Shown here: positions 40,285-47,982 of the stretch, in pieces
Position numbering within the stretch: the stretch's first letter is position 1
Layout: every line of letters begins with the position of its first letter
Assembly: GCA_018266075.1 (NCBI GenBank)
Contig: JAFEBB010000009.1
Location: 98,055-162,054 of the forward strand
Source of the DNA: Deltaproteobacteria bacterium
Lineage (GTDB): Bacteria > Myxococcota > Myxococcia > Myxococcales > SZAS-1
Length of the DNA stretch: 64,000 bases
Direction of reading: 5' to 3'
Position numbers and translations under genes: made by a program
The notes under the pieces: model-generated
Seen by the model: the letters and a program-made list of their open reading frames with translations, nothing else
Databases searched by the model: none
What the model was told of the DNA's origin: nothing

Positions 40285-40881
40285 GTGGTTCGGCGAATCC
40301 TCGGCGCGGTGGTGATCTCGGTCCTGGCCCTGGGCTGCAGCCACGCCAAGCAGCTGCCGCCCAACACGGTGGACGTGGGCGGCGGCGTCACCGAGACGGT
40401 CAACGGCGACGAGACCAAGAAGGCCTTCGATCTCAACGGCGACGGGAAGGCCGACGCCTTCGAGATCTACAAGAACGCCAAGGACGACGCGGGCAAGCCG
40501 GTGATGCACCTGGTGCGCAAGGAGTTCGATCTCAACGGCGACGGCAAGATCGACATGATCCGCACCTACGACGAGAAGGAGCAGCTGCAGAAGGAGTCGA
40601 ACGACCTCGACTTCGACGGCAAGCCCGACGTGGTGACCTACTTCGAGAAGGGCCAGCGGGTGAAGGAAGAGCGCGACTTCGACGCCCAGGGCGTGGCGCA
40701 CACCTGGGTCTACTACGAGAAGAACCAGATCGCGCGCAAAGAGAAGGACACCCACAACCGCGGCAAGCCCGACTACTGGGAGTACTGGGAGAACGGCGTG
40801 CTCGACCGCATCGCGTTCGACAAGAACGGCGACGGGCAGGTGGACTTCTGGGAGAAGAACCCCGATACGCAGGGCAAGTAG
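40285..40881 (+). CDS. lipoprotein with dockerin/EF-hand-like repeats
   Basis: 198 residues, GTG start with GGGAG upstream. Lipobox LALGC (Cys18). Four Asp-rich loops follow (DLNGDGKAD, DLNGDGKID, DFDGKPD, DKNGDGQVD), spaced 20-70 residues apart and each resembling half an EF-hand or a dockerin calcium loop. In between are WVYYEKNQIARKEKD and YWEYWENG, repeats like those of toxin-RTX-free 'antigen' or MORN-like proteins. A calcium-binding surface lipoprotein is likely. Confidence 0.75.
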   Translation: MVRRILGAVVISVLALGCSHAKQLPPNTVDVGGGVTETVNGDETKKAFDLNGDGKADAFEIYKNAKDDAGKPVMHLVRKEFDLNGDGKIDMIRTYDEKEQLQKESNDLDFDGKPDVVTYFEKGQRVKEERDFDAQGVAHTWVYYEKNQIARKEKDTHNRGKPDYWEYWENGVLDRIAFDKNGDGQVDFWEKNPDTQGK

Positions 40882-40939
40882 ACGCGCGGGTTCCCCGCTG
40901 CGTCCGCGGCGCGACGTGTCGCGTGATGCGCGAACCGTG

Positions 40940-40959
40940 AACCGGACGACGGTCCGGTT
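40940..40959. promoter_or_regulatory. 20-base perfect palindrome
   Basis: AACCGGAC-GACG-GTCCGGTT: eight-base arms and a four-base loop, between the lipoprotein stop and the kinase-like gene. Either a terminator without T-run or an operator for the downstream gene. Confidence 0.45.
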
Positions 40960-41004
40960 GTGGATCCTTGGGTCCGTCCTCAGCTTTGGGGGCGGGGGAG
41001 GGCC

Positions 41005-41997
41005 ATGGCGGATCGTGTCGACGCGCAGAAGTTCGGGCCCTTCGCGGCACCGCTCGCGCGCCTGGCCGCGAGCCGCGCCACCTACTTCGGCAGCGCGTGG
41101 ACCCGCCTCCTCCCCGGAGCCCAGCGCACCCGCGCCACCTCGCGCATCCTCGAGCTGGACGTGGCCCACGGCGCTCGCCGCGGCACCGCGTTCCTGAAAG
41201 TCGCGATCCAGAACGTCGCCGATCGTCGAGAGCGGGCGAGGGCGATGCGCAACCTGCTCGACGACTACGTGCACCAGGAGCGCGCCCACGCGGCGCTGCC
41301 CGGGAGCGTCGCCCGGCCGATTGCCTGCTTCCCCGAGGCGCTGGCCGTGGTCACCGAGGGCGCCGAGGGCGACACGCTGGCCACGCTGCTCGGACGTGCT
41401 CGGTGGCGCGGCCAGTGGCAGGAGCTGCAGCTCACCTTCGCGCGCGCGGGCGCGTGGCTGGCGGCGTTTCACGCGTCGGGCCGGGCCGACGAGCGGATCT
41501 CGCTCGCCCGCCTGCGCGTGCGGGTGGACACCCACCTTCGCAAGGCAGCCGGGACCCAGGATCGACGCCGCGCGCTCCGGCGGTTCGACGGCCTGGCGGC
41601 GCTGGTACGGTCCCGCGAGCTGCGCGCGGTGCCCCTCCACGGCGACTTCTCTCTCGAGAACATCGTCGCGTCGGGCGATCGCGTGACCATCCTCGACTTC
41701 GACGTCTCGGGCGGCGCGGTGGGCACCTGGCTGCACGACGTGGCGTACCTCTACGCGGCGCTGGCGCGGCACGCGGCCAAGCCCTGGGCGCCGCGGCGCG
41801 AGCTGGAGCGGCTGCAGCGCGCGCTCCTGCGCGGCCTCGATCCGCGCCTCACGCCGGAGCGGCCGCTGTTTCAGCTCATGCTGCTCGTGCACGCCGCGAG
41901 CGGGCTCTTCGACGCCGAGACCTGGAGCCGCAACCCGCTCCAGAAGGCCTGGAACCAGCTGCTCTGGCGTCCGTACCGCGCCTGGCTGGGACTCTGA
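41005..41997 (+). CDS. APH/choline-kinase-like phosphotransferase
   Basis: 330 residues from ATG 41005 with GGAGGG upstream. The catalytic region LHGDFSLENIVASGDRVTILDFDVSGG is the aminoglycoside phosphotransferase/choline kinase signature (HGD...N, then DFD). The N-terminal lobe is divergent. Next to a polysaccharide flippase (three bases away), it may phosphorylate a sugar or lipid-linked precursor of an exported glycan rather than an antibiotic. Confidence 0.75.
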   Translation: MADRVDAQKFGPFAAPLARLAASRATYFGSAWTRLLPGAQRTRATSRILELDVAHGARRGTAFLKVAIQNVADRRERARAMRNLLDDYVHQERAHAALPGSVARPIACFPEALAVVTEGAEGDTLATLLGRARWRGQWQELQLTFARAGAWLAAFHASGRADERISLARLRVRVDTHLRKAAGTQDRRRALRRFDGLAALVRSRELRAVPLHGDFSLENIVASGDRVTILDFDVSGGAVGTWLHDVAYLYAALARHAAKPWAPRRELERLQRALLRGLDPRLTPERPLFQLMLLVHAASGLFDAETWSRNPLQKAWNQLLWRPYRAWLGL

Positions 41998-42000
41998 ACG

Positions 42001-43509
42001 ATGGCGTCGGCGCGCCAGGGCGGGCTCGGGCGCGCGGGCCCGCTGGTGGCCACGCGCTTCTTGAGCGCGGCCGTGTCCACCGCCATTCCGCTGGTGCTGG
42101 CGCGCGCGCTGGATCTCGCCGCGTACGGCGCCTACAAGCAGATCTTCCTCATTACCCAGACGCTCTACCTGGTGCTGCCCTTCGGCATGGTGCAGGGGCT
42201 CTACTACTTCGTGCCCCGGCGCGACGCGCGGCGGCCGCTGTACGCGGGCGTGCTCGCATTCCTTGGGTTGGCCAGCGTGGTCGCGACCGCAGGCGTGCTG
42301 CTCGGCGCGCCGCTCGCGGGCCGGCTCTTCGGCAACCCCGAGCTGGCGCAGCTGCGCGGTCCGATTGCGACATATCTCGTTGGCCTGCTGCTCTCGGCGC
42401 CCCTGGAGATCGCGCTCACGGCCGAGGGGCGAATTCGCGTGGCCGCGGGCGTGTACCTGGTGAGCGACACGCTCCGGGCTGCGTCGATGGTGGTGCCGGT
42501 GCTGCTCGGGCGCGGGCTCGAAGGCCTGATGCACGCGCTGGCGGCGTTCAGCGTGGTCCGGGCGGTGCTGGCCATGGCCTGGCTCGTGCGCCGCGAAGGG
42601 CCGCTCTGGGACCCCGAGGCGCTGCGCGCGCAGCTCCGCTACGCCGCGCCGTTCGGGGCCGCGGTGGTGGTCGCGCGGCCAGCGCAGTCGGCGCACCAGT
42701 GGGTGGTCTCGGCGCTGGCCTCCACGCAGCTCTTCGCCATCTACGCCGTGGGCTGCTTCCAGCTGCCGTTCGTGGACCTGCTCTACACGCCCACCAGCGA
42801 GGTGCTGATGGTGCGCCTCGGCGAGCTCGACCGCGCCGGCGAGCTGCACCGCGCGCCCGAGGTCTTTCGCGCCGCGTCCGAGCGGCTGGCCTACTTCTTC
42901 GTGCCGCTGGCGGCGCTCCTGGCCATCGCTGCGCCCGAGGTGGTGACGGCGCTCTTCGGCGCCCGCTACCTGGCCGCGGTGCCGCTGTTCCGCGTGAGCG
43001 TGCTCGGCGTGCTGGTCTCCATCCTGCCCATCGACGGCGCGCTGCGCAGCCGCGGGCTCACCCGGCACATCCTTCACGCGGCCCTGGTGCGAGCGGCCTT
43101 GTCCCTGCCGTTGGCGATCGTCGGCGTGCGGCGCTTCGGGCTCCTGGGCGGGATTGGCTCCTGGGCGATCGGCGAGGTCGTGGCGAAGGCGGTGCTCGCG
43201 TGGAAGCTGCCCGAGGCGCTGGGGACTTCGGAGCGGCCGGCGCGCTGGCGAGAGCTCATGCCGTGGCAGGCGCTGGGTCGTGCGGCTGCGGGCTCGGTCG
43301 TCGGCGCGACGGCAGCCTTGCTCGCTGGCGTGGCGCTGACCTCGCTGATGCCCGATCCGGCGGTGATACGAATCTTGAGAATCGTGCCACTGCTCGCAAT
43401 GGGGCTGGCGTTCGGAGCCGCTTACCTGGGCGCGCTGGCGATCACCGGCGTGGACCCGCTCACGCTCTTCGTGGCCCGGCCGCTGCGGCCAGGGCGCGCG
43501 GCGGCATAG
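42001..43509 (+). CDS. polysaccharide flippase (Wzx/MATE type)
   Basis: 502 residues, ~13 membrane helices. FLSAAVSTAIPLVLARALDLAAYGAYKQIFLITQTLYLVLPFGMVQGLYYFVPRR is typical of polysaccharide/teichoic-acid exporters (PF01943-like). It would move lipid-linked sugars across the inner membrane. Coupled to the phosphotransferase gene upstream. Codons 456-462 (ATA CGA ATC TTG AGA ATC) are rare and form an imperfect 18-base palindrome at 43368-43385. Confidence 0.85.
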   Translation: MASARQGGLGRAGPLVATRFLSAAVSTAIPLVLARALDLAAYGAYKQIFLITQTLYLVLPFGMVQGLYYFVPRRDARRPLYAGVLAFLGLASVVATAGVLLGAPLAGRLFGNPELAQLRGPIATYLVGLLLSAPLEIALTAEGRIRVAAGVYLVSDTLRAASMVVPVLLGRGLEGLMHALAAFSVVRAVLAMAWLVRREGPLWDPEALRAQLRYAAPFGAAVVVARPAQSAHQWVVSALASTQLFAIYAVGCFQLPFVDLLYTPTSEVLMVRLGELDRAGELHRAPEVFRAASERLAYFFVPLAALLAIAAPEVVTALFGARYLAAVPLFRVSVLGVLVSILPIDGALRSRGLTRHILHAALVRAALSLPLAIVGVRRFGLLGGIGSWAIGEVVAKAVLAWKLPEALGTSERPARWRELMPWQALGRAAAGSVVGATAALLAGVALTSLMPDPAVIRILRIVPLLAMGLAFGAAYLGALAITGVDPLTLFVARPLRPGRAAA

Positions 43510-43553
43510 CAGAAGATTCTGATAGATTTGGTGGCGGCGCAGCGGGAGGGGAA

Positions 43554-45314
43554 ATGCGCTTGGAGTCGCCGCCGCGTGCGGCCTCGACACCTTCTGCCGT
43601 CCGCGACCACCCGGAGTGGCGGGTCGGGCTGCTGCGCGTGGTTGCGGCAGCGGGCGGCGTGGGCCTGACGATGGGGGCGGCCACCGGCTACTTCGTGGGC
43701 ACCGCGCCCGTGACCACCTCGGCGCTCGCCGCGTTGGCGGTGCTCATGTGCGTCGCCTTCGGTGCGCCCCGTCTGCCCCAGCGCCTCCGCGGCGCGATGG
43801 TGGTGACGGCCACCTACGCCGGGACCGCAGTGATGATGTGCCGCGTGGGCTTTGGTCCCAACGTGATGCTCGCCGGCTGCGCGGTGTCCGTCGCGGGGAT
43901 GCTGATCTTCGACACGCGCGTGGGTCTCGTGTTGGTGGGGCTCTTTGCGTTGACCGCCGCGCTCGTGTCGCGCGCGTTCCACGCAGGGCTCCTCTTGGTC
44001 CCGCCGGGTGCCGTGGATTTGATGAATCCCGGGAGCGCCAACTTCGGCATCCGCGTGCCGGTGGTGTTTGGTGCGCTCTCGGGAGCCGTGGTGGTCGTGG
44101 TCGGCTCGCTCCTGGAGCGGAGCGAGCGGCTCTCGGCCGAGCGCGCTGCTGCCTATGACGAGCTCGTGCGGCAGCAAGCCGAAGAGGCGCGGCTGCGCGA
44201 GGAGCTCACCCAGCGCGAGGTGGCCTATCGCAGGGCGAGCGAGCTCGAGCTGCTGGGCAAGTTCGCGGGCCACGCAGCGCACGATCTCAACAACGCGCTG
44301 CTCGTCATCCTCTGCAGCGCCGACGCCGTTCGCGCGCGCGTGCAGGACCCGCGTGCCGCCGCCGCCCTCGACGACCTCCGCGTGGCCACCCGCGACGCCG
44401 CCGCCACCATCCAGCAGCTCCGCGCCGTGGGCACGTCCTCGCGCCGGCAGCCCGAGCCCACCTCGCTCGCCGCCGAGGTGCGTCGCGCCGAGCGGCTCCT
44501 GGCGCGGCTGCTCCCCGCGTCGATCCAGCTCGAGCTCGAGGTGCAGGACGTCCCGGACGTGCGGGTCCGCGAAGGCGCCATCCTGCGCGCGCTCACCAAC
44601 CTGGCGCTCAACGCGCGCGATGCCATGCGCAGCGGCGGAAAGCTCTCGTTGCGCACGCGCGTGGCCACGGCTACCGAGCTCCCCGCAGGCCTGGACGCGC
44701 AGAAGCCGCACGTGCTCCTCGAGGTCCAGGACACGGGCGCGGGCATGGACGCCGCCACGCGTGCGCGCCTCTTCGAGCCGTTCTTCACCACCAAGGGCGA
44801 GTCGGGCTCGGGCCTGGGGCTGTCATCGGTGCGCGAGGGCGTGGAGGCCGCGGGCGGCGCGGTGACCGTGGACAGCGAGGTGGGGCGGGGCACGCGGGTG
44901 CGGCTCTTCTGGCCGGCGCGGGGCGACGCGCGCGCCGAGGCTCGCCCGGGTCGCGAGGGCACGCTGTTGTTGGTGGAGGACGACGAGGTCGTCCGTCGAC
45001 GGCTCGCGGACGGCCTCGCGCCCCTGGGCTTCAAGGTGCTCGAGGCCGCCGATCGCTCCGAGGCGCTGCTCGCCGCGCGACGACACCAGGGACCGATTCA
45101 GTTTCTGCTCACCGATGGCGCCATGCCGGGAATGCCACTCCTCGCGTTCGTCGACGAGTTCCGCAACCTTCAGCCCGGCGCGCGCGTGGTGGTGTGCTCG
45201 GGCCACACGCCCGCCGAGCTCGGCTTGCCGCACCCGGGCGTTGACGCGTTCGTGCCGAAGCCGTGCAGCGCGAACGAGCTCGCCGATCATCTGGCCAAGC
45301 CACGCGATCGGTAG
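43554..45314 (+). CDS. hybrid histidine kinase with receiver domain
   Basis: 586 residues from ATG 43554 (GGGAGGGG upstream). Five or six membrane helices (25-190), a coiled coil, then a dimerisation box GHAAHDLNNALLVI with phospho-His at ~243 and ATPase boxes (LTNLALNARDAM, VQDTGAGMDAATRARLFEPFFTTKGESGSGLGLSSVREGV). A C-terminal receiver begins TLLLVEDDEVVRRRL, with phospho-Asp in LLTDGAMPGMP and Lys in FVPKPC. It belongs to the HWE/NtrB-like group with HDLNN. No separate output protein is adjacent. Confidence 0.88.
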   Translation: MRLESPPRAASTPSAVRDHPEWRVGLLRVVAAAGGVGLTMGAATGYFVGTAPVTTSALAALAVLMCVAFGAPRLPQRLRGAMVVTATYAGTAVMMCRVGFGPNVMLAGCAVSVAGMLIFDTRVGLVLVGLFALTAALVSRAFHAGLLLVPPGAVDLMNPGSANFGIRVPVVFGALSGAVVVVVGSLLERSERLSAERAAAYDELVRQQAEEARLREELTQREVAYRRASELELLGKFAGHAAHDLNNALLVILCSADAVRARVQDPRAAAALDDLRVATRDAAATIQQLRAVGTSSRRQPEPTSLAAEVRRAERLLARLLPASIQLELEVQDVPDVRVREGAILRALTNLALNARDAMRSGGKLSLRTRVATATELPAGLDAQKPHVLLEVQDTGAGMDAATRARLFEPFFTTKGESGSGLGLSSVREGVEAAGGAVTVDSEVGRGTRVRLFWPARGDARAEARPGREGTLLLVEDDEVVRRRLADGLAPLGFKVLEAADRSEALLAARRHQGPIQFLLTDGAMPGMPLLAFVDEFRNLQPGARVVVCSGHTPAELGLPHPGVDAFVPKPCSANELADHLAKPRDR

Positions 45315-45395
45315 TCGAGAATTCCAGTCCTGCGGCACGCGTGCGTCTGCGTTCTGGCGGGCAGGCATGAAAGGCCGTGCTAGCCTTCGACCGCT

Positions 45396-46715
45396 ATGGC
45401 GACCTCGTTGTTCGACAGCGGCCACCAGCTTGTGGCCGAGGGCAACTGGGAGTTCGCGCTGGCGGTGCTGGCCGAGGCGGTGCGGCGTCGCCCGAGCGAC
45501 CACCGCTCGCGGCTGCTCGCGGCCAAGTGCATGGCCGAGCTCGGCGAGCGCGAGCGCGCGCTCACCATCCTGCACATCGGCGCCGAGGGACTGCTCCAGC
45601 GCGACTACCTGCTCTCGGCCATGGCCGCGTGCAAGCAGGCGCTGCGCATCAACCCGGTGGAGAAGCGCATCCGGGAGACGCTGCGGAAGGTGCACAACCG
45701 CGCGTCGAGCGCTGCGCAGGGCAAGGCCTGGGTGGCGCCGCCGCTGCCGGCCGAGGCCATCGTCGACGCCGAGGATCCGGGCGACTTGACCGGCCTGCGC
45801 GGCAGCGAGCTCTCCGATCGCGCGTACGAGGTCCTGGCCGCGCCCGACACCGGGGCCCAGGCCGACGCGAGCGCGCGCCCGCCGCTGCCGCTCTTCGTGG
45901 ACCTCACCGCCGACGCCTTCGTGGAGCTCGTGGAGCGCATGGGCTACCGCGAGGTGAAGGAAGGCGACGCCGTCTGCAACGAGGGCGATGCGGGCGAGAG
46001 CATCTTCGTGCTCGTGGCCGGCAAGGCCGAGGTGCTCCGGCACGAGGCCAACGGCGACGAGCGCACGCTCGCGTTCCTCACCGGCGGCGCGCTCATGGGT
46101 GAGCTCTCGGTGGTGCTCGGTGCGCCGCGCACGGCATCGGTCGTGGCGGTCGTCGACACCGATGTCTTCGAGATTTCGCGCGAGGATCTGAACATGGTGG
46201 CCAAGGCGCACCCGGAGGTGCCGCAGGCCATCGCCGAGTTCGCCCAGCGCCGCCTGGCCAAGAACCTGCTCGCCACCGCGCCGCTCTTCACCGGGCTCCC
46301 CGACGGCCAGCGCGCGGATCTCTTCTCGCGCTTCCAGGCCAAGGTGGTGGCTCCGGGTGACAAGCTGCTGGTGGAAGGCGAGCCGTCGGCGGGGCTGTTC
46401 CTGGTGCTCGCGGGCGACCTGCTGGTGCAGAAGAAGGACGCCTTCGGCGGGATGATCACCCTCAACATCCTCCGCGAGGGCGACGTCGCCGGTGAGATCT
46501 CGCTGCTCACGAATCTGCCGTGCACCGCCACGGTGGCCGCCACGCGCAAGACGGTGGTCGCGTTCCTCTCGCGCGAGGCCTTTGCCAAGCTGCTCGTCGA
46601 CTTTCCCACCGCGCGCGGCTACCTGCAGGAGCTCTCCCAGAAGCGGCTCGCAGGCATCGCCTCGGCGCTCCTGCCGGCTGAGGTCCTCGACGCCGACGAG
46701 CTGGTGGTGAAGTAG
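45396..46715 (+). CDS. TPR protein with two cyclic-nucleotide-binding domains
   Basis: 439 residues, soluble. Residues 1-110 are TPR-like (FDSGHQLVAEGNWEFALAVLAEAVRRRPSDHRSRLLAAKCMAELGERERAL...). Two cNMP-binding folds follow: ~170-280 (EGDAVCNEGDAGESIFVLVAGKAEVL, GGALMGELSVVLGAPRTASVVA) and ~300-410 (PGDKLLVEGEPSAGLFLVLAGDLLVQ, EGDVAGEISLLTNLPCTATVAA). The phosphate-binding GE(L/I)SxL...R/T segments are recognisable, though only the first has the Arg. No DNA-binding domain. Confidence 0.82.
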   Translation: MATSLFDSGHQLVAEGNWEFALAVLAEAVRRRPSDHRSRLLAAKCMAELGERERALTILHIGAEGLLQRDYLLSAMAACKQALRINPVEKRIRETLRKVHNRASSAAQGKAWVAPPLPAEAIVDAEDPGDLTGLRGSELSDRAYEVLAAPDTGAQADASARPPLPLFVDLTADAFVELVERMGYREVKEGDAVCNEGDAGESIFVLVAGKAEVLRHEANGDERTLAFLTGGALMGELSVVLGAPRTASVVAVVDTDVFEISREDLNMVAKAHPEVPQAIAEFAQRRLAKNLLATAPLFTGLPDGQRADLFSRFQAKVVAPGDKLLVEGEPSAGLFLVLAGDLLVQKKDAFGGMITLNILREGDVAGEISLLTNLPCTATVAATRKTVVAFLSREAFAKLLVDFPTARGYLQELSQKRLAGIASALLPAEVLDADELVVK

Positions 46716-46776
46716 CGCCAGGGTTTCCGAGCGGCAGCGAAGGCGCTAACCTTCTGCGCCTGACTCGGAGTTGCCC

Positions 46777-47739
46777 GTGGCCGATTGCCCCAAGTGCGGA
46801 CGCCAGCTCACGGCTGCCGGCTGCATCAAGTGCGGCGCCATCAACGACCGCTCCAAGTGGTACGCGCTCGCCGAGGACGCGGACGCCGAGGAGCGCAAGC
46901 AGGCCAAGCCCGCGTCGAAGGGCCCGCGCAAGGCCGCCACCAACGCCAAGCGCAACGACTGGTACGCCGCCGCCGGTGAAGCGGTCCCCGAGGACCGCCC
47001 CGAGGACGATCGGGTGAACGCCAAGGTCGCCGGCGACGTGCCGCTCTCGAAGGACAGCGCCGACTGGGCCGAGGTCTCGCGCGGCCGCAAGGACCCGCCG
47101 TTCATGATCATCGGCGGCATCGTCGGGTTCATCGCCATCGTGGGCGGGCTCTTCTGGTACGCCAACCGGGGCGGCGAGCAGGAAGTCGCGCAGGACCAGC
47201 CCCTGGCCAACCTGCCCACCAAGAACATCCAGATCGACCACAGCTACGGCTTCAAGATCGACCCGCCCGAGGGCTTCAAGCAGGTGCAGCTCACCGGCGT
47301 GCTCGAGCATGACATGCCCGATTTCGCCAAGGGCGTGCACGGCGAGACCACCACGCTGGTGCAGTACCGTGACGCCGCCTCGGGCATCGACGCGTACTAC
47401 TTCGGCGAGGCCCGCAACGACACCAACCTCGACGCCTACGCGCAGAAGATGACCAGCGACCTGGGTAAGCTCACGCCGCTCTCCGCCGTGCCCGAGGGCA
47501 TGAAGAAGTACCCAACCAAGGGCTCGCTCATCGACATGGGCCAGCGCAAGGCGCTCGTGTACATCGCGTCGGCCAAGCCGGATCGATACTTGATGGTTTG
47601 GATCCTCGCGCCGGCGACCAACTTCCAGGCGCTGCAGCCCAAGGTCGAGAGCGCCGCGCGCGCGTTCACGCTCTTCGAGCCCGATGGGCCGCACCCGGGC
47701 AAGCAGTTCGCGCCGCAGGGCAACGACGACGGCGAATAG
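46777..47739 (+). CDS. zinc-ribbon single-pass membrane protein
   Basis: 320 residues from GTG 46777, six bases after GGAG; TTG 46771 is an alternative. An N-terminal zinc ribbon (CPKCGRQLTAAGCIKCG), a ~90-residue charged linker, one helix (PFMIIGGIVGFIAIVGGLFWYA) and a C-terminal domain of unknown fold (YGFKIDPPEGFKQVQLTG, KALVYIASAKPDRYLMVWILAP, VESAARAFTLFE). This kind of zinc-ribbon/TM protein is common in myxobacteria. Convergent with the DsbA gene. Confidence 0.65.
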   Translation: MADCPKCGRQLTAAGCIKCGAINDRSKWYALAEDADAEERKQAKPASKGPRKAATNAKRNDWYAAAGEAVPEDRPEDDRVNAKVAGDVPLSKDSADWAEVSRGRKDPPFMIIGGIVGFIAIVGGLFWYANRGGEQEVAQDQPLANLPTKNIQIDHSYGFKIDPPEGFKQVQLTGVLEHDMPDFAKGVHGETTTLVQYRDAASGIDAYYFGEARNDTNLDAYAQKMTSDLGKLTPLSAVPEGMKKYPTKGSLIDMGQRKALVYIASAKPDRYLMVWILAPATNFQALQPKVESAARAFTLFEPDGPHPGKQFAPQGNDDGE

Positions 47740-47767
47740 CCCACGCTCTGCCGCGAGCTTCGCGGCG

Positions 47768-47861
47768 GTGGGTCGTGGCTGGTGGCTCGTTCGGCCTTGA
47801 CGGGCGTAACGCGCGCAGCCCCGTGTCGTTGAACGCGATCGTGGGCCGTGGGTCGTGCGGC
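47768..47861. repeat. two GTGGGTC-type heptamer clusters
   Basis: Cluster one (47768-47788): GTGGGTC, GTGGCTG, GTGGCTC, then GTTCGGCCTTGACGGGCG. Cluster two (47841-47861): GTGGGCC, GTGGGTC, GTGCGGC, then CTGAACGGGTGACGCCC. The flanks are also similar, so a ~45-base unit is duplicated in the intergenic space after the zinc-ribbon gene. Confidence 0.65.
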
Positions 47862-47929
47862 CTGAACGGGTGACGCCCACTCAGGATCTTGCGGCGATCG
47901 GGTCCACCTAACGCGTCCGAAAAGCACGA

Positions 47930-47957
47930 CGCCCGAGCGACTCGCGTCGCCCGGGCG
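47930..47957. terminator. terminator between convergent genes
   Basis: CGCCCG-A-GCGAC, TCGC loop, GTCGC-C-CGGGCG: twelve-base arms with one mismatch. On the minus strand it is followed by GTGCTTTTC, so it mainly serves the DsbA-like gene. Confidence 0.7.
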
Positions 47958-47982
47958 CCGGAACTTCAGGGTGCAGCGCGGA

